Position numbers and translations under genes: made by a program
Part shown: one piece after another, positions 41,155-54,187 of the stretch
Numbering within the stretch: the first letter of the stretch is position 1
How the letters are laid out: each line of letters starts with the position of its first letter
Assembly: GCA_914767715.1 (NCBI GenBank)
Contig: OU612072.1
Coordinates: 15,686,001-15,750,000, forward strand
Length of the DNA stretch: 64,000 nucleotides
Reading direction: 5' to 3'
From: Membranipora membranacea
Taxonomy: Eukaryota > Bryozoa > Gymnolaemata > Cheilostomatida > Membraniporidae
The notes under the pieces: model-generated
What the model was told of the DNA's origin: nothing
Seen by the model: only the letters and a program-made list of their open reading frames with translations
Databases searched by the model: none

Positions 41155-42310
41155 CGTATCTGAAACTTCCATTAAGACGCTCAAATATCAGTATATGAGT
41201 GTCATTAATCCACATGGCGTCAGATATTGACTGAAATGTACAGTTGTTAACATCGTCTTGTACAGCTGTTGTGTCCCTGACACAATCAGTCACTTGAAGA
41301 ATCGGGGCTGAAATATCAAACATTGCAAATTGAAATTGAAAAAAATTCATCGGTCTTGCGATTCAATAACAATGCTAAATGATTTATATCTGTCTATTCA
41401 AAAACAACCGTAGCTAGGTTTCTTGCAGGCCTAGGCAGTCAAGGTATTTTGCTTGAGCATGTACATGTGGTGATAACCTTTTTCACTTTGAAGACTTGGC
41501 CTAACTACCTCCCAGAGGAATTACATAGTTGACATATGCTAGTTTATGGGCACAACAAGTTTATATTAAGGAAAGAAAGAAAGCCCTCTCAAAACAACTT
41601 TTCAGTTTGATCACTCGTTTCTAACGCAGACTTAGACTGTTCACTTGAACTTGTAACTTGATACATACTACTTGTGTTTGTCCCGTCGTCCTTTGTATGC
41701 AAGAAGAAAATCAAGTCAAGTTCTGTGTCAGCAATAAGAAGAGTCTCTCCGTCAGGGGAGAACTCTAATCTAGCGTTAGTTTGACCCAGTGCTGGATAGG
41801 ATTGGTCATAGTATTCTGCTGTGCTGTCGATAGCTGGCATACCAGAAGCGCTGTAATAAAGAATATTTATGGTCATAGAAGGATGGGCCTGAGGAACTTG
41901 TTCATGTAAAACATTCATTGGAACTTCCCTAATTTCAAGATAAATATGTGGGTTTTGAATTCGGTGCCCATCTGCTTCTGGCTTAGTAAGATTTCAGTTT
42001 TCAGGAATTTTTTTAGGGGCTGGGGAAGGGGGTAGGATCATTTTGCATGTGTGACTCCCACGAAATCTGATAGGCCTGAATTGATCAGTGGCATCGGTAA
42101 TTGATTGATTGATTTGCAAATATAGTATATAAATGTCAGATACATAAAGTGAATACCTGAGAACTCTAATGGGAACAGCTAAGAGGAATTCAAGTGCAAT
42201 TTGAAGCAGAATTTTCTGAATAAAATACCTGAGATATCTGAACAAGTTGTTATTGTAAGTCACTGTACCACTTTGAGCATCTACATCTTTCAGATTATAG
42301 TAGTTTATAC
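41155..42310 (-). CDS. Extracellular propeller-like exons of the host gene
   Basis: Reading right to left, exons 42229-42310, 41669-41928 and 41155-41307 join in one frame (donors GTATTT, GTATGT and GTAAGA). The middle exon encodes ARLEFSPDGETLLIADTELD, a beta-propeller blade (NHL/SMP-30-like repeat), and the last holds NDTHILIFERLNGSFRY. N-glycosylation sites and Cys pairs suit an extracellular protein. If the GTATGT donor is ignored the frame runs to a stop at 41589. The last exon ends in phase 1, matching the Thr/Ser-rich exon at 22615 across the Polinton. They probably continue the gene starting at 49980, although the join between 42960 and 42310 is not obvious. Confidence 0.55.
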
Positions 42311-42959
42311 CTAAAACAAATACAGAGCATATTATTATCACAATACACCCATGAAATTCATAGATAGAATTGTGGAATTTAAAAGTTCTGCTGAATTAAT
42401 ATTATCGCAACCCGGTCTGAGCAGGGAAGGACCCACCTACCCCAAACAGCCTGCCCAGGCTAGACACAACCTATCAATGAAAACCTTCAACATCAGGTCT
42501 GATCTGGAATTGATCTGATAGGCTGTCCCTCATAGCATGAATAAAAAAGGCCCTGGGAACAGTCATCTTCAAAAAACAGCAAACAGAAAGAAAAAGCTTC
42601 CAGTGTCTGTGGAGTATTCCTATCATAAGGTTTGTTGTCATGTTGTTATACAGTACTTTGTACATGAATCTTGGAGTTGTCTTCTCTGTTCATACTACTA
42701 AGCAGTTGCCACCCTACCCTGACCTATATATGACAGAGACTGACTTGATCGTGACCTTGAAGAGACTATACACAACGGCACTTGTCTACTGACTTTCATG
42801 GTGAGTGGACTGCCTTGTAACTTGCCATCTTGATTAGAACCCAACTTAGCCATAATGATTTGGACATTTCTAGAATGTTACTAGGGAAAGGGACTGTATA
42901 CACTGGCATGACCTTGCTATGTCAAAATAAAGCTAATGATACTGCTCCAGATATGGAGT

Positions 42960-45900
42960 TCAATCTAGATCAAGATCATACTGAATTGTAATATTTGTAT
43001 TATAATCATTAATATTCTTGTTATGCTGGAGAGTTGCCAACGAACCTTCTGATACTTTTTGCCAGAGTATTTGATTATTAGCTGGAGAAGGAGCTCGGAT
43101 AATTTGTTGCACGGAGTCAGATACCGTATGAGACATATCTACTATGTTGATCAGTAGTCTCCCCTGTTTTGTAGTCTGATCATAGACATAGACACCCTGT
43201 AACACAGATAGGGGAAGGCAGCACTGAACGCGTCATTTAATCAAAATCTCAGGAAGGTTCGCAAAAATGAGTCAAAGTCCGAGGTAGAAGAGAGATGAGA
43301 TCAACATTCTGTTCCTGTGCCAACGGGAGATCGAAATTATAAGACTTTGTTATATATTAAGACAAATGATACCAACAAAACTGTAAATGATTGGTTTAAT
43401 TCAATGCAAATGACAAATACTTTTTTGATTTACATTTTCTATAATTGTGAGCTTTCTTCTCTTAATCAATACATGTAACTGAGGTCACAGGCTGAGATAG
43501 CCGAGTATCTAAACTTACCAAGCTGACAATGGCGAAAACCCACATAGTTTTGTCTTCGTAAAATGTCATACCAAATATGAGTCTCTGATCAAATGTTGCG
43601 GCAGAATCGAGGTCCAAAGTTCCATTTCCGCACACACCTATAACATAACGCAACGAGTGAACCGACAAATTACCATAGTTGTCTCCTTTTGACATTAACA
43701 ACCATTATGATCTGATAGCTACTTGCAATAACACACTGACTTACAACATTCAATTCTAAGACCAAGTTTGGTTCATTTGTCTGCATCCGGAGTTGCTCCC
43801 CTCAACTTTTCTAGCTGCGGCGTGACCCGAGGAAGGGGAGCTGCTGGAATGCAAGCAAAATGGATCAGACTTGTTCTGATCCATTCTCTACACGTAGCTA
43901 TGGATTTTTGATTTTGTCATTTTAAACTTCCTTAAACGCAGTCAATACTTGTCTACTAATTACGAAGCTCAAAGGCTGTGAAGTTATTATCTCTCTTACG
44001 GAGTAAGTAAAGCTAACTGAGCTTACCAATTTCAGTTGTGACGTGTTGAGCTGATATATTGACTTTCCTTGCGCATGACTTGTCATCGACGAAATAGATC
44101 ACATCTGAATTTTTAGCCTGGTAAATATGCTCAGGTGTTTTAATCTGAGCGCTTGTCCCGATTCCATCCCAATTGTGGTTAGCTACGGGTCTTGTCGCGC
44201 TCACATCTCCATATATAACTATTAAAGAGAAAACAATAAAATCTTATCTGTGAACAAGTCTTGAGGAGCTAAAGGTAATGAAAAGTTTGATATCGAAACT
44301 AGCTTATCTACAATGATAGCATGAACAATAACACAATAATGATAACAGTAGTTTATTTTATGATATTTAGGCTGGTGATAATTTCTGCTCATATAGACAC
44401 ATTCAGTGAAAAGTTACTAAAACAATAATCTAATTAATTTATATGTGTTCAACGATTTTGTGCAAGGTCACTGCTTATTACTCTACATATATTATAATAT
44501 ATAATTCGATCAAGATGTACACTGTACGATTGCACATTGTATTTCAATAAAACAGATCAATACCTCAATTGTCCATTGTTATTTCGTTATAACATACCGA
44601 GGTTGAGATAAAAGCAAGAAATTGGTTACCGTTTGCTGGTGCCGTTAGATCAGACAAAGATATGGTGCCAATTCCTCCTGATTTACCGAGAGAACTTGGA
44701 GAGCAGATTGAGATTAACAATTCCTTTGTTGATCCTTTCTTGAACTGAAAAAAATTAAATCATCAAAATTAAAGTATTTCCGATGAAAAATTTTCAATGA
44801 GTTCTATAGCTCAGACAACTGCAAGTGGGAGGTCACGGCATTACATTATCAAACACTAATATATAATGCCACTAACTCGCACTTGCAGCTGACTGGGCAC
44901 TGAGACTATGATTTTTAGTGAGATCATAGTAATGGCAATACACTTGGGAGTACTAGGCTAATGATGCATTATGGGAAGTTCTGAGTTAACTCCTTAGTGA
45001 TAACCATCTAGCGTTACTTGAGGCAGAACTGAGAGTTGTGCTTTTTCAGTTGTTAGTTCCAGACGCCTTCACCTAGCACAGACAGTACTCAGAATGCCGT
45101 TTGACATCAGCATTATGGAAGGATAATTTGTCACTATAAACTGTTGTTGCCGTTACGATGGGAACCCAAAATATGTCGCGGCAGCAAAATTGTGGCTGAA
45201 GTTCTATAGGGCCTTTATAATTATGGGCCAAAGAATATTTGCAACCGAATACTATATAAACTAAGTGGCTGATATTTCATATGGGCAACATATTTTGGGG
45301 CCGGAATGCACTTGGGCCAGAACACTTGATGAGCGCCGACGGCATAAAGCAAACTGCTAGCTGTTACATACCTGCATTGAGCCTATACAGACATACTCAG
45401 ATGTGACACCAGGTACCAGATCACCACCGCTCACCAGTTCCAGATACGTCAGGTTTATAAAGTACTGACCACACGCTATTGTTACTCTGAAAGAATGAAG
45501 CATTAAATCGTTATTTAAAAATCAATCTATCCCACCAGTGATCAGTTGACGCAAGCCATGGGATGGGGGTGCTAGTAAGTTGGGTGTTGACATTGGAGGA
45601 ATATAAGACCTAACATGAGTGATAATCTGAAAGGGTGACTGATTTACTTGAAAGCTTTAAATTACCAACCAAGTGACTTGGTTGATTAAAGTTCATTAAA
45701 ATCAGATGTCTTCTAACAAGCCACATCCTGAGAGATATCAGTTGCCTAAAGGGAAAGGCTGCAATTTCTGCACCATTTTGCTCTCAGTTTGTAGGCAGGT
45801 CCGGGCATGCCAGGGGACAACCACACCCGAGTTGTCAATGGGATGCAGAGGAACCACGACCATCAACATTTGCATGCTGAAGGACTCACGCTCAAACCAA

Positions 45901-48900
45901 CCGAGCCTACGACTTATACACAATATGCGATGGGATCAGATAATTCCATAGTTGGAGATGGTAGCTCAAGTTTGGAAATTAGAGAAAAAAGCGAGAAACA
46001 CGGGGGATAGATTTGCCATATTATTAGAACTTCAAAAACAGGATAAAAAAGGTAGATATATATATATATATATATATATACTTTATTATTTCCGATCAAA
46101 GTCAATGACAAATAAAGACCATACATAAATAAATAAATAAAAACAAAGCAGTCAGGTGTATTTATGAAAAATATCTTTGTCTATAAATGCTGTCCTATTT
46201 ATAGAACGGTGATTTCGGGCTTCCAAGAATATTTTACACGGATGATTCACATAATTCTTTAACCTTTGCAATATATCGAAAACAAAGAAGATTAAGATGT
46301 GTTTTCAGCTCTTCGAGCTTTAGTAAAGATAGTCTCTCTTCATAGTCTTCCTCATATGGAATCATAATTCTGGTGCAGAGCTTTTGCAATCTCTCCAGTC
46401 TATCCTTATCAGTTTGGGTGGTGTGTGGGACCCAGCACGGGGCTGCATATGATAAAACCGATAAAATTCTAGCTTTGCAAAATAATATCAGTGAATGAGA
46501 TCTCACACCAGCTTTTCTTAGCTTTATAAGATCATGCAGAGAATGTTTTCTTTTGTCAATGATATGGTCTACATGGGAGTGAAACTTCAGGTGTACATCA
46601 AATATCACACCAAGGATCCTCACATTTGGGGTGTAGAGTATTTCAGAGTGGTTGATGTTATAGGTGTCAATGGTGAGTGTCTTTTGCAAAGTGAAGTTTA
46701 TTGAGAGAGTTTTGTTCACATTCAACAGCAGAAAGTTACCAGTGCAGTACTGAGAGGTGTAATCGAGTGCTCTTTGAAGGTGGTTGTCGCTGATGCTCAC
46801 AGTTGCCCGATGAGCAGTAGATATTTTAGATGAGCTGTAGATGAGATAGTAGATATACGAAAGGTAGATGTTTTATGTTGATATAGTCGGACTGTGCGGG
46901 TAGAACCGTAATGATTAAATCAAAACTCTGACTGATATATTCAGATAGTTCTAAACGTAGCCTGGGACAGTAAAACATGAAATGAATGTGGCCATTATCG
47001 GACCAAGCGCAATCAGATCCATCAGAACAACTTATCATATTGTAAATAGGTTTCATCTAGATCTTCTGAGGAGGTCAAGTATGTCTTGTAGTGTATGAAG
47101 CAAGGCTCATGAGTGTTTTTATACATAAATCAGAAAATATTATAATCTTTTCATGATATGAATACCAAAGTCACTGGCAAAGCTCAATCTTTTCAACACT
47201 ACCATTTTGATGACGCAATCTGAACCATGTAGAATAGTGTTTTCTATTTCCGATGAGGTTTTTTCAGCATCTTTTGCCATTCAAAGTCGTAATAAAATAG
47301 CTGAGCGGGAGGCTACAATCTAATCCCCTTTTTTTTTTCAAGTTGAGGAAAGAGTCGCAGTTGGTTAGAGCATCTGCCATTTCAGCTCACAACTTAGTGT
47401 TGAAAGTCTTGGGTATAAATCCTGGACATTTGCATGCAGTCCACCGATCATATGGCTTTGTCGCAGTGGTCTAAGTGGATTTTTTTCTTTGTGGGTACTC
47501 TCCTCTCTGGATTGAAAATCATTTTAAGAATTTGTTGCAATTTCTAGATCAAATTATTCAGAAATATGGATCTGTAAAAGTATGATTGATATTTGGTAAA
47601 GGAGACAACTTGACACTGTTTTTGAACAGAATCCAGTGGGAACTGTTCCCCTACTATATTTTTTTGCAGGGAAACCAGTTCCCACTCACTCAAAACACAG
47701 CTTAATCGGCATCACATGCATGCTTGGATCCATCTTTGCTTAATTGTTCGCTGAAACTGTGACCTGGCCGCGAGTGCGCGGTATATTTTCTTGTGCTTTC
47801 CTCAAAATGAGCCCAATGACAAGACTTCTGATTTTAACAAGTCATTTCAAGCCACATGAAAAAGAATATTATTGTTGGTTGGAACCAAAGACTTTGACCC
47901 ACTACTTGTAAAAACAGGAGAGCGTAAGCAGACTCAAGCATGACAAGCTGGTGAAGTCGTCTCAGCCTGGCAAGCAGATCTCCAGTCTACCTATCAGGGG
48001 TGAATTATGCGGCGGGACATTATGAAAATTCAATTTTATTTGCTGACCAAGTCACTTGGATATAAATAAGGCCATGCAAATTCAAAAACAAATGATAAAA
48101 CAGTAGGTCATGTAGATCAAGCTTAATCCAATTGCCTAAATTCCAGTTGCTCTCTCCCACCGGTCACGCCGCAGACAAATGACCAGTGGAGTGGGAGCAA
48201 CTCCAAATGCAGGCAAGAGCTAGGGTCATGTCACAAGGTTGTCTGAGGCCTCCTCCCGAACACTTGCCAGCTAACAGCCACCTATCTAAGGCTAATCTAG
48301 CTGTCAAGACAGAGTCAGCCAGTTTACAGTGCTAACCGCTTGAAGCTGTCCAACCAATGTAAAAATCATGACTTCTCTGACATTTGCTTTGCTGTTACTG
48401 TGTTAACAAACCCTCTGGGATATTGTGTTATAACAACTTCCTTTTTTAGATAGCTTATGAATAAGCAATTTTTTATCAACCTCAGATATTCAATACGGTT
48501 GCCTAGGAACCCATAACAACAAAGATAAGAGTGTGCTGGTACTGAACAAGGAAGTTTTGAAGTGCATAGTTCTAAGGCTAAATCTCTCTGTATATCAAAT
48601 AAGGAAAGGGTTTTTAAATAATGTAAAGATGTTTTCCAATGCTGAAGGCTAGCCCGAAACTGTCAAAAGGTACATTTTTAGAAACAATGATTAGGATTGG
48701 ACTTGAGACATTGTGAGTGCAATTCTTTTAAGCATTTTGTTATGTTATTGAAAGTCTGAAAAACACACACAACCCCTAAACCTTTTCTCCCCCCCCCCCC
48801 CCGGTAAGAAATTCGATAGAAAGAGGGAGAAACACTTGATCAAGGAAATGTCATGTGATCAGCCGGGAGGAAGAACCTTGTAGTGCATTTTAACATAATA

Positions 48901-49980
48901 CTCTACCCCGTTTGTAAACTACTTGGTCTATCGCGACTGAAATGAAGTAGTCATTCCTATCAAACAATTATATTTGTTTGGCTAACGCAGGCATCAAGCT
49001 TATCAAGACGCTATGTTATCACACCTCTCTTACAGATGGTGTTGGTAGAAGGCTAGTCGGACCATCAAATTGCAGCTAGCGCCAATGTGGAACCTTGGAA
49101 ACAAAATGTAGGGAACGGTTTTTTCCCTGTTTGGAGCTGGGTACGCTACTAAGGGGACTCCAGCAATATTACCGAGCAGGATAACAAAAATGACTTTTTT
49201 CAGGTCTGGGCTTGTGCAGACGGTTCAAGAGGCTAAATCTGTTTCATATCTTGCCTACACTGTGCGTAACAGTTCATATCGTAAGTGGAAGTGATAGTGA
49301 TGGTAGACCTTTCCCAATTAGCAGAAACTTAATCAGGTAGATTTTATTAATTGGTTAATCAAGTAAATTGTCCGGACACAGTGGTAGTTGACCAGCAGCC
49401 TGCCATGCCTGCCAATCTGTCTGGTAGTACTGTCACTTAACAATTTTATCAATTACAAAATAGTTAGGTTATAATATAATCGATTGTATTATTAAATACC
49501 AGGTATTCAATTACATTAGACCATTTAATAGGATGATATTATGACTAGTGAGTACTAAGAGAGAAGTAGTGATTAGCCTTGTCAAGGCCTCTGTCTGTAT
49601 TACAAGGTTCTGTATTACAAGGTTAAGTTTGGATGATATGCTTTGAATGGTAAGCAGAACACAAGGGATCTTAGTGACAGTAAGAAAAATTACAACTCCT
49701 AGGTCTGTATACTAGATTAGTTTCAATGTCTGTTCCTAAAAGGGCAAGTTTATTTGTATCTCAGAATGCAATTCTCTGGTCTGCCCAGAGACATCAGATA
49801 TCTCTGAAATCCCTAGTTCAATTGCATTGTTGTGGGAAGGTTATTAGCTTGCCTGTTAGCCTACTTTCGGTTACACACAGTTAGTTAGGTAATCAAAAAC
49901 ATTAGTGAAAGCCTGATTTCCAAGTATTATACTTACAGCGTATATAGAAGTAGAATGATGTACTGTTTAGACTCCGCCAT
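42960..49980 (-). CDS. Secreted propeller-like protein, 5' part of host gene (six exons, ~273 aa)
   Basis: Exons 49937-49980, 45372-45486, 44630-44744, 44027-44218, 43519-43637 and 42960-43196 share one frame ending in TGA. Exon 1 encodes MAESKQYIILLLYTL and splices to VTIACGQYF, together a good signal peptide; exon 1 ends with two bases of a codon and exon 2 supplies the third. Later exons show propeller-type strands: EIGVCGNGTLDLD resembles the start of NHL repeats, and KNSDVIYFVDDKS and GVYVYDQTTKQG resemble blade strands. Several N-glycosylation sites occur. The stop at 42960 gives a complete protein, but an alternative donor before it could link to the exons at 42310-41155 and then to the stalk and Ig-like exons at 22.6-18.3 kb. 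The first intron (4.4 kb) contains a LINE fragment. Confidence 0.65.
43761..43880. repeat. GTTGCTCCC palindromic repeat, copy 1
   Basis: Arms AAGTTTGGTTCATTTGTCTGCATCC and, reversed at the right, AACAAGTCTGATCCATTTTGCTTGC; inner GGAGTTGCTCCC and GGCGTGACC are shared with the copies at 48119 and 63123. MITE-like. Confidence 0.6.
44809..44905. repeat. Palindromic MITE-like repeat, family 1, second copy
   Basis: GCTCAGACAACTGC... GGCATTACATTATC on the left, TATAATGCCACTAACTCGCA on the right, matching the element at 415-527. It lies in an intron of the host gene. Confidence 0.6.
46061..46812 (-). mobile_element. 5'-truncated non-LTR retrotransposon (RT C-terminal part)
   Basis: An open frame 46234-46800 encodes the end of a LINE reverse transcriptase: LNVNKT, then VRILGVIFDVHLKFHSHVDH and LSYAAPCWVP, the usual palm-end and thumb pattern. 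The catalytic YADD and everything upstream are missing. The 3' end has a TTTATTTATT run, TGACTTTGATCGGAAATAATAAA-like text and an (AT)n tract at 46051-46080, typical of a LINE tail. It lies in the first intron of the host gene, same strand. Confidence 0.82.
46826..47056 (-). mobile_element. Second LINE fragment (zinc-knuckle-like segment)
   Basis: The frame contains SDCAWSDNGHIHFMFYCPRL, the Cys/His pattern found at the C-terminus of many LINE proteins. It lies upstream of the RT fragment in the same orientation, the reverse of the normal order, so it is a separate or rearranged fragment. Confidence 0.45.
47355..47424 (+). repeat. tRNA-derived SINE or tRNA-like remnant
   Basis: A-box-like AGTTGGTTAGAGCATCTGCC is followed about 45 bp later by a B-box-like GGGTATAAATCC. 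There is no convincing full cloverleaf, so it is a SINE head or dead tRNA rather than a functional tRNA gene. Confidence 0.5.
48119..48222. repeat. GTTGCTCCC palindromic repeat, copy 2
   Basis: AAGCTTAATCCAATTGCC at left, with CCGGTCACGCCGCAG centrally and GGGAGCAACTCCAAATGCAG at right. Same family as 43761 and 63123. Confidence 0.65.
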
Positions 49981-51914
49981 GGCAGCTTGCCGTCAAGAGT
50001 ATAGTTCTGTTCCAGTGGTTGTCACTGAGGAGATATCCAAGCTCTAGCTGATAAGTGTGTTGAATGAGTTTCTAACCAATTTGTATGTTGTGTGAGTCTT
50101 TAGCCAAGTTCTATGTTCTTTGTATGTGTACTCAGTTCAGCTCCATAATGTTGATAATTTACTCCCTTCTGTTCTGAGCAACAATCAAGGAACGAGGAGG
50201 TAAAAGTGGCGCACTCCCTCTGTAAGTATGCCTATTACTCGTATCTAAGAACACTGCTAGCTTGTATATAGCGTCAAACTGCCTCATGATAAGCTGAGCA
50301 AACAGTACTCTTATCATGTCTATTAGTCATTTGACAGCGTGCTCAAATTAAGAGTCAGACTGTTAAAATACATGAAGATAACACTTTCCCTCTCAAAAGT
50401 AGCATGACAAAAAACGGATAGTTGAAGAGCATTGAGATAACACTTAGCAACCATACATTCCCTCTCAAAAATAAAACAGTGTTTGAAATTAACAGCCAGG
50501 GAGGCTTATGCATTTTTAGAAAAGTCCAGGCTGGCAAAATCTAGCCAATGTGTTGACTCTGATAGGTTGGGAGCCATCACATTGGTTAGGCAAAATCCAT
50601 CTCAATCATCGCTGCAGCTCAAATACTATGACCCCCTATAAAGTGTGATACGCAGTCAAACTGCCACTGAGGAAGAGGAACTACCTCAAGGCAAACATGG
50701 TTGTTGGACAACAACACATTAGAAGGGCAGTAGTTTACAAAAATGATAGGAGAGGTTACAATTTCCTAGTGTCGTGGGAGGGGGAGGGGGCAGTGAGTTG
50801 TTTGCGAAACTAAGATTGCCTTGTATGTCAGAGAGCACATTCTATTGGAGGAAATGATTGTTAAAAGAAGCACGCGCTATCTCAGTCTGAAGACTGAAAA
50901 CTCAAGTAGTTGCCCCTGTCAAGCTGCTCTCAGTTTGCAAAGACAAAGTGTGCTGAACCATACTCAGTAGACTGCAGAACGGGGTAGAAACTTGTATGCT
51001 AGAGTATTGTATTTGATGCTCACTAGCCTGAAATGTTTTGCTGCACAGCTCATGGTGGGCGGAATGATGCTGTATCACATGAACAGAAAACCAGTGCTTC
51101 TTAAAAAATCCCATTGCGCTCAGCCAACATTGAAAGAACGTACGACATTGCCATACACAGATCAATTTAATAACAAACCATGTCTTCTCAATTTTTCCCT
51201 AAAAGCTGGTTCACACTGGGATACATGTTCACATTGACTTAGATGACTATCTGGGACAATGTGGACAAGCCATAAAGCTATCAAAACAAGGCAGAATACC
51301 TGAGCACACCTATCAGGATATACCATGTAGCGCAGGTAGCACTGCTTTGGCCTTGACTGTGCTGCCGAAATGTTAAATCTACATTTATTCTGAGTATAGT
51401 ATCAGCTTCCATCTTTGACCTCACACACATTAACATAGATACAAAAAATGACTTGAATAAAAAGATATAAGTGATAGGGTGTTACATACTATATAGTGTG
51501 TAGGGTAATGAAAGCGTATCATAAATTGCATGAATAAGATAAAAAAAGAAAAGAAGAAACAGAGAGTGGCAAACAAAAATACAAGTTATCAACATTAGGT
51601 AGGATTAAATGATAATTATTCATGAGGCTTGTTATATGTATAAATAAATATGTACTGTGTACAAATTAATATAATATATTATATGTCCTACTACTTCATC
51701 ATGTCCTTGCAGTAACAGTATCTTAAGTTAAGTAGCTATGTGCAACACGTGTTTTTAAAGATCTTATGGTCTAAGCGTACAAACCACGTGCGGCTGTTTG
51801 GAAAATGCACTATTTGAACAACTGTCCAATGGGAAGTGTTATTTACACATTTGTACCAAGTTGTCAAGAGATCCATTGGGTGGGGCGGTGTCGTTTTTAG
51901 AAATCCGAATAGTG
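49981..51914. other. Upstream region of the host gene; no gene seen
   Basis: Presumed promoter side of the minus-strand gene whose ATG is at 49980. No recognisable coding exon on either strand; short frames here lack splice sites or family features. Confidence 0.45.
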
Positions 51915-52220
51915 AAAAGTTTTTTTGAAAGTTCTCACATACGAAGCCGCTTTCACTAACCATGGTGCACACAGGAAATGCCAACATAATTTTTCATTGC
52001 ATCATCATTTTTCTTGAATTAACGCAAAAGAATGCCAAAAACAGCTATTTTTAGGGACTTTTGAGGTCTTTTAGGGACTTTTGAGGTGTTTTTTTGGCAT
52101 TCTTTTGCATTTAATTCAAGGAAAATGAAGATGCAATGAAAAAAATTGTTTTGGCATTTCTTGTGTGCACCATGGTTAATGAAAGCGGCTTCGTATGTGA
52201 GAACTTTCAAAAAAACTTTT
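51915..52220. repeat. Foldback element with ~130-bp arms
   Basis: AAAAGTTTTTTTGAAAGTTC... CACTAACCATGGTGCACACA at left reappears reversed at right (TGTGTGCACCATGGTTAATG... GAACTTTCAAAAAAACTTTT). The loop has a doubled TTTTAGGGACTTTTGAGGT. The arms differ at only a few positions. It lies about 630 bp before duplication copy B. Confidence 0.88.
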
Positions 52221-52851
52221 TTTGGCCACAATAATGGTTATTTGGACAGCATGTTTGGGCGTTATGCAAAGGTGGCGAAAATATTAGCCATATTCGACAG
52301 TCTACTGTCATTGCAATATGTAAGCTAATTTTTTGAAAGTCAATGTGTATGACATTTGAAGAGTACTCTAAGAGAAAATCTTACTTAATTTTGATTCGAG
52401 CCTATGATCTGTTGTGAATTAATGATTGAAATTTCACATATTTTCACGGCTTCACAAAAAATGCGTTGTATGGCGGGACGTAAAAAGTCAATTTAGACTA
52501 GTCATATATCAGAGAAAATCAAATTTTATGATGAATGCAATCTCTAAGTATACATTCCACATGTTTTGAAATCTTTTGCAATTAATTTGACTACTCCATC
52601 TGCATTGACAAAAACAGCGTTTTTGGCCTCATTTCCTCCCTAAAATGACACAACGTCATCGAATCAGGTTTTGTTCAGGTATTCATTTTCAGTAGCTCGG
52701 CAGCTTTCCAATGGTATATGATATGTTGATATTCGGATCGGTCTTTGACATTAGCTTAACTGCATTGTTCATAATGCTATTATTAGACAATAATAGCTCA
52801 AAATTTAGCTGATTCACAGCCTATTGTTTGCAGTAATTATTGACCTACAAA
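52221..52851. other. Gap before duplication copy B; no gene seen
   Basis: AT-rich sequence between the foldback element and copy B. Nothing recognised. Confidence 0.45.
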
Positions 52852-54187
52852 AATATTTTAAACCTCCAGCCTGCTCTTTTGCACTTATCAGAGAATATCG
52901 ATTGATGTTAATCAATATGTTTGGCCAAAGTGAGTCACTATAGATTATAGTTTTGTTGAACGTCACTTCATGCTTAGCTTAAATCGTAAAGCAGAACCCA
53001 ACTATATTATGGAGGTAAAAAGAGCCTTATAGCATAAGGTCACCACCACCCCATAGACTCACTAACGTAAGCTGGAAGAGTTTGCTCGCTGTGATGTATA
53101 TTTGTTTCCACGCCTGTTAAACTCAACAGGTGATGGTGACACTTGACTGACACTCAACTCCCAACGCTTGGGTGACCAAGAGGCTTCTGTCATGAAGCGC
53201 ATCACTTAGGGATAGCTGTCTGTTTTGATATCAAGGCCATCTAGTCAGGAGTTGTCCTAACATGTTCTTTGGGGGGATAACTCAACACAACGTATGGATA
53301 GCTTTGCAGTACCTACAAATTTTATTTTATATAACATTCCATGTATAGGGACATAAGTCCTACACTAACCTATTTGTTTGATCAAACCAATGGGCAGTGT
53401 GATAAGTCAATCACTCATATACAAACTAACCATTCACAGCCATTGAATAGTACAATGCAATGCTTTTCAGCTATTTATTTCAAACTGCAGGGCTTTGATG
53501 CTGATAGGTCCAGCATATCAACAGCCAGCCAGATGCTAAAAGTTAATTATATATGCATTCATTCATAGCATGGATCCATATATATTGGCACCGTATTGTA
53601 AACCACAGGTCTACTCCAAAACCAGTTTTTCTTCTGCTAAACAATCTAGCATGAGTGTAAAATGTTGCCTAAGCTGGGTGGTAGGCATTACCACCCTTCA
53701 ATGATATATTGTTGAAACCCAGCAAAGTCAATACCAATTTAATTAGCTGTGAATGGTTAGTTTGTATATGAGTGATTGGAAAATGATCATGCTTGATCCA
53801 GCGTTAAGTTATCAGCTCTTTATTCAGGTTTGGACAACTCCCGAATAAAAATTACCTTGGAAAATTCTAGCTCAAAACATAGCCAGCCATGGCTTTTAAG
53901 ATGGCGATTGCATTTATTATTGGTACAAGATCAGTATCCCCCGCCCCGCAAATTTTGTATGGGTATGAAGTTACTTATTGCCAAAGCAATTGAATTTAAC
54001 TAATGTTATTTGCCTGTCCAATCAGCTAAGTGCCGCACAACTCGCTTTTGAACAGCCTTTTAGTATCAGACTCCTAAATGACAACGCCTTTTCATAGTTA
54101 TCATAATTTTGCTTCGGATTGGATGATACACAATAAAACAATCTCTCAATCTCGATATTGAAATTCATGTTAAGTTTTATTACACAG

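Larger units (their letters stand above)
47057..49936. other. First intron of the host gene, upstream part
   Basis: No coding exon recognised. It contains a tRNA-like SINE remnant (47355), a palindromic repeat (48119-48222) and a C16-type homopolymer near 48790. Confidence 0.5.

Noticed and set aside
41589-41668. Frame extension with stop at 41589 as the gene's end
   Set aside because: A good GTATGT donor at 41668 in the phase required by the next exon makes splicing more likely; the stop may serve an alternative transcript.
47355-47424. Functional tRNA gene
   Set aside because: A- and B-box-like sequences exist but no consistent acceptor stem or anticodon arm.
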